Part shown: positions 16,874-23,741 of the stretch, one piece after another
Layout: each line of letters starts with the position of its first letter
Numbering within the stretch: the stretch's first letter is position 1
Source: Litorivicinus sp965656605
GTDB taxonomy: Bacteria; Pseudomonadota; Gammaproteobacteria; Pseudomonadales; Litorivicinaceae
NCBI GenBank assembly: GCA_965656605.1
Contig: CBFHLC010000020.1
Coordinates: 1 to 33,941 of the forward strand
Length of the DNA: 33,941 nt
Direction of reading: 5' to 3'
Notes under the pieces: model-generated
What the model saw: the letters and a program-made list of their open reading frames with translations, nothing else
Databases searched by the model: none
What the model was told of the DNA's origin: nothing
Position numbers and translations under genes: made by a program

Positions 16874-17869
16874 ATGTTTGCAATTGCAATTGGCACCGGC
16901 GCAACCGACTCAAACGGCCAACTACTGGAAGCGTTTTTTCCCTACCCCGTTCGCGATCCCAGCGAGGCACTGGTCCAGGCGCTGCTGGGGGATAACGCCG
17001 CAGGCGCCCAGGTAGAGCTAGATGCGGATTGTGCCGAACGCCTAAGCGCCATTGGCGAGGACAAAATGGCAGCAGCCGTGCGCACCTTGGGTGATAAAGC
17101 CTTTGTCACCGCATTACCTGCAGATGAAGCACCCAGCAGCACCGCCGAGGTCTACTTAAAACTGACCTTGATCAGCACACGCCAGGCTAAGCCGCACGAA
17201 TTGAATTTAACGGGATTGTTCGCCCAGCTACCTAACGTGGCTTGGACCAGTGAAGGCGCGATCGCTCTGGACGAATTGGCCGAACGCCAAATCGAAGCGC
17301 GTGCCCAAGGCCGCACCATCACCGTTAATAGCGTCGACAAATTCCCCCGTATGGCTGACTACGCCGTACCCGCAGGCATTCGTATTGGTGATGCCAGCCG
17401 CGTCCGCCTGGGTGCACACCTAGGTGATGGCACCACGGTCATGCATGAAGGCTTTGTTAACTTCAACGCCGGTACCGCCGGCGTCAGCATGGTCGAAGGC
17501 CGTATCAGTGCGGGTGTGATGGTCGGTGAAGGGTCTGATCTCGGTGGCGGCTGCTCGACCATGGGCACATTGTCCGGCGGCAACAGCATCATCATCAGTG
17601 TCGGCGAGCAATGCTTGCTAGGCGCCAACTCTGGCTTAGGTATTCCACTGGGCGATCGTTGCACCGTTGAATCCGGACTGTATTTGACCGCTGGCAGCAA
17701 GGTGCGCGTGTTGGACGAGAGTGGCGCCACCCTGAAAGAAGTCAAAGCCCGTGATCTGGCGGGCGTCAGTGACCTGCTGTTCCGGCGCAACTCCATGACC
17801 GGCACGATTGAGTGCTTGGCCAATGCACGCGCCATCGAATTGAACCCCGCATTGCACAGCCATAACTGA
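16874..17869 (+). CDS. dapD: Tetrahydrodipicolinate N-succinyltransferase DapD, long pseudomonad-type form
   Basis: Succinylates tetrahydrodipicolinate with succinyl-CoA, the entry to the succinylase branch. At 331 residues it is longer than the E. coli enzyme (about 274) and fits the distinct gammaproteobacterial form known from Pseudomonas, with an N-terminal domain (about 1-150, starting MFAIAIGTGATDSNGQLLEAFF). The hexapeptide beta-helix follows: IRIGDASRVRLGAHLGDGTTVMHEGFVN in overlapping pieces, and SMVEGRISAGVMVGEGSDLGGG-type repeats to about residue 270. The stop shares TGATG with the dapE start, so the two are coupled. Confidence 0.95.
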   Translation: MFAIAIGTGATDSNGQLLEAFFPYPVRDPSEALVQALLGDNAAGAQVELDADCAERLSAIGEDKMAAAVRTLGDKAFVTALPADEAPSSTAEVYLKLTLISTRQAKPHELNLTGLFAQLPNVAWTSEGAIALDELAERQIEARAQGRTITVNSVDKFPRMADYAVPAGIRIGDASRVRLGAHLGDGTTVMHEGFVNFNAGTAGVSMVEGRISAGVMVGEGSDLGGGCSTMGTLSGGNSIIISVGEQCLLGANSGLGIPLGDRCTVESGLYLTAGSKVRVLDESGATLKEVKARDLAGVSDLLFRRNSMTGTIECLANARAIELNPALHSHN

Positions 17870-18996
17870 TGAATGCCACGGTCGAATTAGCCCAAGCACT
17901 AATCCAAAAGCCCTCAGTCACCCCAGAGGACGCCGGCTGTTTAGGCGTCATTGGCGAGCGTCTGGCGGCTTTGGGCTTCGAGCTTGAGCGCATGGACGCC
18001 GGTGATACGTGCAACCTGTGGGCCCGTCGTGGCCAAGGCAAGCCAGTGTTCGCCTTTGCTGGGCACACCGACGTGGTTCCCCCTGGCCCCTTGTCTGAGT
18101 GGACTCACCCTCCCTTTGACGGCGTCATCGAAGACGGAGTGTTACACGGACGAGGTGCAGCCGACATGAAAGGCTCGCTGGCGGCCATGGTGACGGCCTG
18201 TGAAGACTTCTTAGCGGATCAGCCCGATCTGCCCTACAACTTGGCCTTTTTGTTGACCTCAGACGAGGAGGGCCCGGCAACTCACGGCACCAAACACTGC
18301 ATCGAAGTACTGGAAGCACGCGGTGAAAAGATTGCCTGGTGCCTGGTTGGAGAGCCCTCAAGTAAAGATCGGCTAGGGGATGTGGCACGTCGAGGCCGAC
18401 GGGGGTCGTTGAATTGCAAACTGACCGTTCGAGGTCGTCAGGGTCACGTCGCCTATCCGCACCTGGCGATCAACCCAATCCATGAAGTGGCACAGGGCCT
18501 AGCTACACTGGCCGGTATGGAATGGGACCAGGGTAACGAGCATTTCCCCGCCACGACCATGCAGATCAGTAATATGAATTCGGGCACAGGCGCGACCAAT
18601 GTCATTCCCGGCACCGCCACCGTGCTTTTCAACTTCCGATTCAATACCGAACAGACCCCAGACGATCTAAAAGCCAAAGCGGAAGCCTGCTTTGATCGCT
18701 GCCAGGCCGAGCTGGATTTCGACTGGAATCTGTCCGGACATGCGTTTCTAACGGCAGGCGGTCCGCTATCGGATGCATTGGGCGGTGCGTGCCAAGACAT
18801 TTTGGGCATCACTCCGGACATCAACACCGGCGGCGGCACGTCCGATGGACGTTTTATCGCACCGACCGGTACCGACGTGGTCGAGCTGGGACCCATCAAC
18901 GCCACCATTCATCAGGTGAACGAATGCGTCAGCACGCAAGATTTGGTGGATTTGAGTCGGGTGTACGCGCGTATCTTGGAGCGTATGTGCGGATAG
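17869..18996 (+). CDS. dapE: Succinyl-diaminopimelate desuccinylase DapE
   Basis: Di-zinc M20 hydrolase that releases succinate from N-succinyl-LL-DAP, giving LL-DAP for lysine and peptidoglycan. At 375 residues it is the normal length. Zinc ligands and catalytic residues are in place: His66 and Asp68 (FAGHTDVVPPG), Asp99 (GRGAADMKG), Glu133-Glu134 (SDEEGPA), and a C-terminal His near 348 (NATIHQVNE). It starts in a TGATG overlap with dapD. Its last bases overlap the start of a small membrane protein gene. Confidence 0.97.
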   Translation: MNATVELAQALIQKPSVTPEDAGCLGVIGERLAALGFELERMDAGDTCNLWARRGQGKPVFAFAGHTDVVPPGPLSEWTHPPFDGVIEDGVLHGRGAADMKGSLAAMVTACEDFLADQPDLPYNLAFLLTSDEEGPATHGTKHCIEVLEARGEKIAWCLVGEPSSKDRLGDVARRGRRGSLNCKLTVRGRQGHVAYPHLAINPIHEVAQGLATLAGMEWDQGNEHFPATTMQISNMNSGTGATNVIPGTATVLFNFRFNTEQTPDDLKAKAEACFDRCQAELDFDWNLSGHAFLTAGGPLSDALGGACQDILGITPDINTGGGTSDGRFIAPTGTDVVELGPINATIHQVNECVSTQDLVDLSRVYARILERMCG

Positions 18997-19229
18997 GTCA
19001 GCGTTGGTTGGATGAGACTCGAGGACTGCGCTGGATCATGTTCGGTGCACTGTTGTTTGCGCCCTGCGTCATTTACATCGGCATGGTGGTGGTATTTGCA
19101 CCGGCGGACAGCGCGTTTTGGGAGCATCTTCACTGGGCAATCTATGGCGCCTTTGCCGGCGCCACGATTGGTATAACGGGCTGGCTTAGACTGTTACTAA
19201 GCCGGCTGTTACGGATTGGTCGCGATTAG
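18987..19229 (+). CDS. Small two-helix membrane protein of unknown function
   Basis: An 80-residue frame beginning at GTG 18987, with TTGGAG five bases upstream, overlapping the dapE end by ten bases. The predicted product starts MRIGQRWLDETRGLRWIMFG and has two hydrophobic segments, about residues 17-40 (FGALLFAPCVIYIGMVVVFA) and 48-68 (IYGAFAGATIGITGWL). It ends with an arginine-rich tail (RLLLSRLLRIGRD). I do not recognise a family. A later ATG at 19038 would leave 63 residues. Coupling to dapE suggests translation. Its stop codon overlaps the stop of the convergent cold-shock-domain gene (TTAG, 19226-19229). No function can be assigned. Confidence 0.7.
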   Translation: MRIGQRWLDETRGLRWIMFGALLFAPCVIYIGMVVVFAPADSAFWEHLHWAIYGAFAGATIGITGWLRLLLSRLLRIGRD

Positions 19230-19627
19230 ACTTCTGCGACGTCTTCGGCCTGAGGACCTTTGCCGCTGCGACCCATTACGAAGGTCACGGCCATGCCTTC
19301 CTTGATCGCGTAGCGATCTTGGTTGCGCAAACTGCGGTAATGAACGAACACATCTTCGCCGTCTTCTTGAGTAATGAAGCCGTACCCCTTGGAGACGTTA
19401 AACCATTTGATTGAGCCGTTCATACGCGGTCCGCTTGGGATTTTACGGCGCGGACGTTTCAGATTACGGTCTGAGTAGATCGCAACCAGCAGCACCAAAA
19501 ACGAGACAATAGCGAGAACAAACAACGATACCGAGGTATTTTCCAGCTTGCTGGTGCCAAGGCTGACCAATGCGATAACTGCGGTACCAAGAAGCGCCAA
19601 AACCGTGGCGCGGGCATTACTTTTCAT
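19226..19627 (-). CDS. Membrane-anchored cold-shock-domain protein
   Basis: A 133-residue protein combining two N-terminal membrane helices (about 8-24 and 32-50), a basic linker (DRNLKRPRRKIPSGPR) and one cold-shock domain from about residue 69. The domain shows the RNA-binding motifs RNP1 (KGYGFI) and RNP2 (VFVHY) and begins NGSIKWFNVSKGYGF. By the positive-inside rule the linker and the RNA-binding domain should be cytoplasmic, so it could hold RNA or single-stranded DNA at the inner membrane. It differs from ordinary 70-residue Csp proteins and from the CSD-DUF1294 fusions, where the membrane part follows the CSD. A plausible AAAGG ribosome site lies about ten bases before the ATG. Stand-alone expression is likely, with slyX divergent 53 bases away. 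Confidence 0.88.
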   Translation of the reverse strand: MKSNARATVLALLGTAVIALVSLGTSKLENTSVSLFVLAIVSFLVLLVAIYSDRNLKRPRRKIPSGPRMNGSIKWFNVSKGYGFITQEDGEDVFVHYRSLRNQDRYAIKEGMAVTFVMGRSGKGPQAEDVAEV

Positions 19628-19680
19628 AGCAAAACTAACCTTTTGAAGTTGACGCGCAAAAGTGTAACGGAATCAAGAGC

Positions 19681-19887
19681 ATGACGGAAAACATTAAATC
19701 AGAAATCGCCGAGTTAGAAACCCGGCTGGCCTTTCAAGACGACCTGATCGACGGCATGAACCGCATGATCAGCGAGCAAAATGAGCGTCTGCGCATCCTA
19801 GAACTCGCTTATCGAGATTTAGCTAAGCAGGTGCGCAGCGGCGATAGCGATATCAATACGGGTGACGAGCGCCCGCCACACTACTGA
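19681..19887 (+). CDS. slyX: SlyX family protein
   Basis: A 68-residue, mostly coiled-coil protein: ELETRLAFQDDLIDGMNRMI and NERLRILELAYRDLAKQV, ending in the family hallmark PPHY. The start of the helix (ELE.RLAFQ) is characteristic. Role unknown; E. coli slyX is linked to slyD and phage phiX174 lysis. Its 3' end overlaps trhO on the opposite strand by seven bases. Confidence 0.92.
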   Translation: MTENIKSEIAELETRLAFQDDLIDGMNRMISEQNERLRILELAYRDLAKQVRSGDSDINTGDERPPHY

Positions 19888-20879
19888 TTCTGAGAGTTCG
19901 ACGCTTGGCTGCGCAGCTGGCGCAGTCGACGGGCGTTCTGGCGCTTTTGCAGTAGGCGCTTGGCAGACATTCCCAAGTGATCCTCTCCACGCTCACGGGC
20001 CAGACGCTGCTGTTTAACCCGCTCGCCAAAGCGCCTGCGATCCTCATCCGAGTAAAGGTGGGCGCAGTTACCGCACTGAACGCCCTTTTGATAGTCGGGG
20101 TGTTCACGGTCAACTTCTGACAACGGCATGCGGCAGCCCCCACAATTACTGAATGTGCCCTGCTCTAACCGGTGCTTTAACGAGACCCTTTGGTCGAACA
20201 CGTAGCACTCGCCCTGCCATAGGCTGTTATCTTGGTCTCGCTCGCGCAGGTAACCCAAGATGCCGCCTTTGAGGTGGTAGACCTGGTCGAAGCCCTTGTT
20301 GAGCATCATGCTGGTGCCTTTTTCGCAGCGGATACCCCCGGTGCAAAACATCGCGACCTTTTTGTGCTTAGCTGGATCCAAATTTTCATCAACCCACTGA
20401 GGAAACTCACGAAAGCCCCCAGTCTGAGGATTAATCGCGCCCTTAAAGGTGCCTACTTTGAATTCATAATCATTGCGGGTATCGATGATGAGGGTGTCCG
20501 GATCTGACAGAACCTGATCCCATTGCTCAGGATCGCAATACACCCCGACCGAGGTATCCGGATGAGCACCCTCGACATCTAAGGTCACGATTTCTTTTTT
20601 GACTTTCACCTTGAAACGGAAAAAGGGTTTGACCTCGGCCGTCGACCAGGACGGCGCCAGGCGAGCCAAGCCCGGCTCCCATTCACCCAGCTTGTTCAAC
20701 AACACCACCAGCTGGGAGCGATCGCCTGCAATAGTCCCGTTGATGCCCTCGTGCCCTAGGATCAGGGTCCCGCATAAATCCAAAGACTCGGCCAGCTCCA
20801 ATAGCGGTTCACGTAAGCGCTCGGGCTGATTAATCGTAACAAAGCGATACAACGCTGCCACATCGTAGTGCGTACTCAT
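19881..20879 (-). CDS. trhO: tRNA uridine(34) hydroxylase TrhO (YceA), rhodanese family
   Basis: Oxygen-dependent hydroxylase making 5-hydroxyuridine at wobble position 34 of tRNAs, a step towards mo5U/cmo5U. At 332 residues it has an N-terminal ferredoxin-like domain (1-105, with LILGHEGINGTIAG), a rhodanese domain with active-site Cys179 in FCTGGIRCEKG, and a Cys-rich tail (CGGCRMPLSE, QCGNCAHLY) that could bind zinc. It starts immediately after the bolA stop (TAAATG), so the two form a transcription unit. Confidence 0.95.
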   Translation of the reverse strand: MSTHYDVAALYRFVTINQPERLREPLLELAESLDLCGTLILGHEGINGTIAGDRSQLVVLLNKLGEWEPGLARLAPSWSTAEVKPFFRFKVKVKKEIVTLDVEGAHPDTSVGVYCDPEQWDQVLSDPDTLIIDTRNDYEFKVGTFKGAINPQTGGFREFPQWVDENLDPAKHKKVAMFCTGGIRCEKGTSMMLNKGFDQVYHLKGGILGYLRERDQDNSLWQGECYVFDQRVSLKHRLEQGTFSNCGGCRMPLSEVDREHPDYQKGVQCGNCAHLYSDEDRRRFGERVKQQRLARERGEDHLGMSAKRLLQKRQNARRLRQLRSQASNSQNQ

Positions 20880-21185
20880 TTACAGTCTTCCATCTCCGCC
20901 GCCACAAGCAATTGACTGCGGCGTGTTCTGTCCTTGATCTTCGTCGGGACTATACAGATGCAAAGCGAGCGCATGAATCGGGTTCTGCAGCAGCTCACTG
21001 CAAATACCGTAAACAAGTTGATGTCGTTTGACCCGGCTCAAACCTGAGAAGGATTCACTGACAAGAACGACCTTAAAATGGGTACCCGATTCGGGTGGAT
21101 TGCCATGCAGATGCGAGTCGTTAGATACATCGATACGCAGAGGAGACAGCTGTGCGAGCAGTTCGCGGAGTTTGGTTTCAATCAT
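20880..21185 (-). CDS. bolA: BolA family protein
   Basis: A 101-residue class II KH-like protein. The motif HFKVVLVSESFSGLSRVKRHQ with the invariant His and HALALHLYSPDE near the end match BolA rather than IbaG. BolA proteins work with monothiol glutaredoxins in iron-sulfur trafficking and act as transcription regulators of morphology and biofilm. It is the first gene of the bolA-trhO pair. A strong intrinsic terminator ends only about 33 bases upstream of its ATG, so a transcript from farther upstream must read through it; this looks like a control point. No strong ribosome binding site is seen. Confidence 0.93.
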   Translation of the reverse strand: MIETKLRELLAQLSPLRIDVSNDSHLHGNPPESGTHFKVVLVSESFSGLSRVKRHQLVYGICSELLQNPIHALALHLYSPDEDQGQNTPQSIACGGGDGRL

Positions 21186-21218
21186 GGGTGCTATTGTCCC
21201 AGACTGTTAAAGAAAGGC

Positions 21219-21251
21219 AAAAAAAAAGCCACATTCCCTAAGCAATATGGC
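21219..21251 (-). terminator. Strong intrinsic terminator just upstream of bolA
   Basis: Minus strand: GCCATATT (21244-21251) pairs with AATGTGGC (21228-21235) over eight pairs, one a wobble, around an eight-base loop, followed directly by nine T residues (21219-21227). On the plus strand the hairpin lacks a T tract, so it acts only for minus transcripts. No protein gene ends before it on that strand. Confidence 0.85.
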
Positions 21252-21419
21252 TCGCCGCACGCAGACCGCAGTCCGAAATGAAAGCCCTGATTCCTTGGGC
21301 TCTGCTAGAGGCTGTGATCACTCCCCACAAGTTGACACAATCCAGCAGCTCAGTGTGGCAAAACAGGCCGTCTTTGGCCTTGAGAACAGACTAATCAACT
21401 GAAACAATAAAGCTAGTCT
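21219..21419 (-). ncRNA. Candidate structured RNA upstream of bolA (sRNA or attenuator/riboswitch)
   Basis: This stretch has no credible protein gene on either strand but can form nested helices on the minus strand. Upstream are AGACTA/TAGTCT (arms 21414-21419 and 21388-21393) and AGGCC-AAAGAC-GGCCT (21365-21380). P1 pairs GCCACA-CTGAGC (21348-21359) with GCTTAG and TGTGGC (21238-21243 and 21228-21233), with a four-base bulge. Inside it, P2 pairs CTGCTGG with CTAGCAG, P3 pairs AGCCC with GGGCT around a nine-base loop, and P4 is GGAC/GTCT. The 3' strand of P1 is also the 3' arm of the terminator, so the two are mutually exclusive. I do not recognise a known family; 6S, SRP, tmRNA and common riboswitch motifs do not fit. 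No convincing promoter was found. Confidence 0.5.
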
Positions 21420-21448
21420 TTATTTGTGCTCTTTGGTCGCATCCTAGA

Positions 21449-22555
21449 ATGAAAATAACTTACGAAATTCAAGGCGTTATGAGCCCGCCAGTGAGCTTAG
21501 CCAATGCCCTCAAAGCGCTGTGCCCTGCGGACTTAGAGCTACTGGACCTTAGCCAAGCGGTCCCTGGCTACCCCCCTCATGAGGCACTAATCGAGCACGC
21601 CATCGGCGAAATGCGTAATCCACTTACGCACAAATACGCACCTGCACTGGGACTGCCTGAACTGCGACAAACCCATGCGAGGCAGCTGGGCATCCCCACC
21701 GACAACGTGGCAATCACCGCCGGATGTAATCAGGCCTTTGCGGTGGCAATGCAATGCCTGGCCCGTCGTGGACGCAGTGTGGTGCTACCGACCCCCTACT
21801 ACTTCAATCATCAAATGACCCTGCAGATGCAGGGCTTTAACGTGATCGAATGGCCATGCCGCGCGGATATGTCGCTAGATTGGGAACAACTACCTGAGCT
21901 GATGGGCGACGACGTCGTCGCGATCGTGCTGGTCACACCCAACAACCCGACTGGATACGTCACACCCCCGGATCAGATCCTGCGCCTGCTGGACTATGCC
22001 AGCGAGCACTCGATTCACTTGGTGCTGGACGAGACCTACTGCGACTTCGTCGAACCTGAGCACCTGACGACAGTGCGTGTGCACCCCAATCTGATTCGGG
22101 TGTATAGCTTCTCCAAAGCCTACGCGATAGCTGGGCATCGAGTTGGGTCGCTGATCGCGCCGATAGAGCTGATTCAGCAGGCTGAAAAAGTGATTGATTG
22201 TTGGGCCATCTGCGCCCCTCGAATCGGCCAGCACTTGGCACTCAAAGGCATCGAAGTGGCCGAGGACTGGGTTGCACAATGGCGCGCCCAGATCGCGGAG
22301 CGCGAGCAGGTACTGTTAGAGGTGATTGACTCTTTGAGCGGGCTACAGATTCAAGCCAGCGGTGCGTATTTCGCTTGGGTTCGATACGACGAGCCGATTG
22401 ACAGTGTCGCCATGGCCCAGCGATGGGTATCCGAGCTGGGAATACTGGCGCTACCGGCGCACTATTTTGGATCCAACGATCGCGCGATGCGACTGGCGTT
22501 CGCCAATCAAGATGCCGAGGGCATCAAGCGCTTTGGCCAAAGATTATCTGATTAA
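21449..22555 (+). CDS. PLP-dependent aminotransferase, class I/II, substrate unknown
   Basis: A 368-residue fold-type I aminotransferase. Visible motifs: LDLSQAVPGYPPHEAL near the N-terminus, TPNNPTGYV substrate loop, VLDETYCDF with Asp194 and Tyr197 near the cofactor, and VYSFSKAYAIAGHRVG with the Schiff-base Lys223. It resembles aspartate/aromatic-type aminotransferases of the MalY/AspC-like superfamily, but I cannot assign a substrate. The first ATG is poor in ribosome binding site; an ATG at 21479 has AAGG upstream but would remove the conserved IQGVMSPPVS segment, so I keep 21449. Its last 32 bases run antisense to the end of the amidase gene, and no operon partner is visible. Confidence 0.88.
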   Translation: MKITYEIQGVMSPPVSLANALKALCPADLELLDLSQAVPGYPPHEALIEHAIGEMRNPLTHKYAPALGLPELRQTHARQLGIPTDNVAITAGCNQAFAVAMQCLARRGRSVVLPTPYYFNHQMTLQMQGFNVIEWPCRADMSLDWEQLPELMGDDVVAIVLVTPNNPTGYVTPPDQILRLLDYASEHSIHLVLDETYCDFVEPEHLTTVRVHPNLIRVYSFSKAYAIAGHRVGSLIAPIELIQQAEKVIDCWAICAPRIGQHLALKGIEVAEDWVAQWRAQIAEREQVLLEVIDSLSGLQIQASGAYFAWVRYDEPIDSVAMAQRWVSELGILALPAHYFGSNDRAMRLAFANQDAEGIKRFGQRLSD

Positions 22556-23741
22556 TCTGCTCGCCCACTGCCATTAACCGGGCATCATTGCCCGCATAGG
22601 AGGCAATGGTTGCAGAGACAGGAAACGCCGCCGAGATCGGTAACGAAATCGCACAGCCATCTGCGATGTTAATAAACGAGGGATTACGCAACAGGCGCTG
22701 ATTCCAATGATCGAAGCCCTCAGGGGATGCGATCTCGCTGAGATAAGGTGGCATGCAGGGCAGTGTTGGCATTAACACCCAAGCATCCTGCAGCTGTGCG
22801 GTGTATTCCTTGATGATTTGAGTGCGCAGCCGATAGGCCATATCAATTGAGTTTTTTGAAGCACCGGCCGCGGCCCTGACCCGTGCCATCACCAAGGGGT
22901 CCGTCACGCCCACCATCTCACCCTGTCGGTAACTGGAATAGGCCTCGACTGACACAATCGAAGGACTGGCTCGGAGCGACGACAAGGCTCGTTCGGCACC
23001 CATCAGCTGAACATCCACCTGATGACCCGCAGCGATGATTTCTTGAACTAACCAATCAAACTGCCACTGAACCGTCTCATCTAATTCCCTCATAGAAAAT
23101 TCGGGAATAATGAAACGTCGAGGACTGTCGTCACCGTCGGCGCTCTGGTTCAACAACACATCTGACGCCACGCGTAAGTCTGACCACCGCTTGGCCATTA
23201 AACCGACCGAATCCAGCGAGGGAGACAGTGGACGGCACCCTTCTAGGGACACCGACGAGGCGGTGTACTTAATCCCGTACAGGCCGTTGCAAGCGGCGGG
23301 AATTCGGCAACTCCCCCCAGTATCGGTTCCCAATGCTAAATCAGCCATGCCCCCGGCTACCGCTAGGGCACCACCGCGAGTCGAACCGCCCGCTAGCCGA
23401 GGCTCAAAATCCGGTGACCACAGCGCCCGCGGCTCACCAAAATCGGGATTCTGACCGACGCCCGAAAAAGCCAGCTGTGTACTGACGGTATGGCCCGTAA
23501 TCGTAACACCTTGGTCCAGCAATCGTTGAACGGCCACCGCGTTGCGTTTAGCCAAGGACTCATAGCGGCGGGAAAACTGACTGGCTAAGGTCTGGTGGCC
23601 GACGATGTCGTAAAGATCTTTGACTGCCAAGCGCATGCCCGACAGAACTCCACCCCGTTGGCCATTGACCACGAACATGGAGGAATAAACGTCTTGATTG
23701 TTCGGACTAAAACGCGGCAACCACGGCTTGGAATAAGACAT
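22524..23741 (-). CDS. Amidase signature family hydrolase
   Basis: A 405-residue member of the amidase signature family with the full Ser-cisSer-Lys triad: Lys41 (RLAVKDLYDI), cis-Ser120 (LAGGSTRGGA) and nucleophile Ser144 (GTDTGGSCRIPA). The 24-residue distance between the two serines equals that in well-studied members. It is compact, near the lower end of the family, and probably cytoplasmic, with no signal peptide. Substrate unknown; GatA is less likely given length and isolation from gatCB. The ATG shares TGATG with the sthA stop, so it is the last gene of the nqr-sthA run. Its 3' end overlaps the convergent aminotransferase by 32 bases. Confidence 0.9.
   Translation of the reverse strand: MSYSKPWLPRFSPNNQDVYSSMFVVNGQRGGVLSGMRLAVKDLYDIVGHQTLASQFSRRYESLAKRNAVAVQRLLDQGVTITGHTVSTQLAFSGVGQNPDFGEPRALWSPDFEPRLAGGSTRGGALAVAGGMADLALGTDTGGSCRIPAACNGLYGIKYTASSVSLEGCRPLSPSLDSVGLMAKRWSDLRVASDVLLNQSADGDDSPRRFIIPEFSMRELDETVQWQFDWLVQEIIAAGHQVDVQLMGAERALSSLRASPSIVSVEAYSSYRQGEMVGVTDPLVMARVRAAAGASKNSIDMAYRLRTQIIKEYTAQLQDAWVLMPTLPCMPPYLSEIASPEGFDHWNQRLLRNPSFINIADGCAISLPISAAFPVSATIASYAGNDARLMAVGEQINQIIFGQSA

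Noticed and set aside
21228..21345. CsrB/RsmY-like CsrA-sponging sRNA
   Set aside because: Five GGA triplets occur and one is in a hairpin loop, but most are not clearly loop-presented and the number is not much above chance for 150 bases. Left as an open possibility only.
21228..21400. 6S, SRP, tmRNA or a standard riboswitch
   Set aside because: 6S lies by zapA/ygfA in this group and this RNA is branched rather than one long hairpin. The SRP GGAAG/CCGGAAGGAAGCAGCC core, the tmRNA tag frame and the hallmark motifs of TPP, cobalamin, glycine and c-di-GMP riboswitches are absent.
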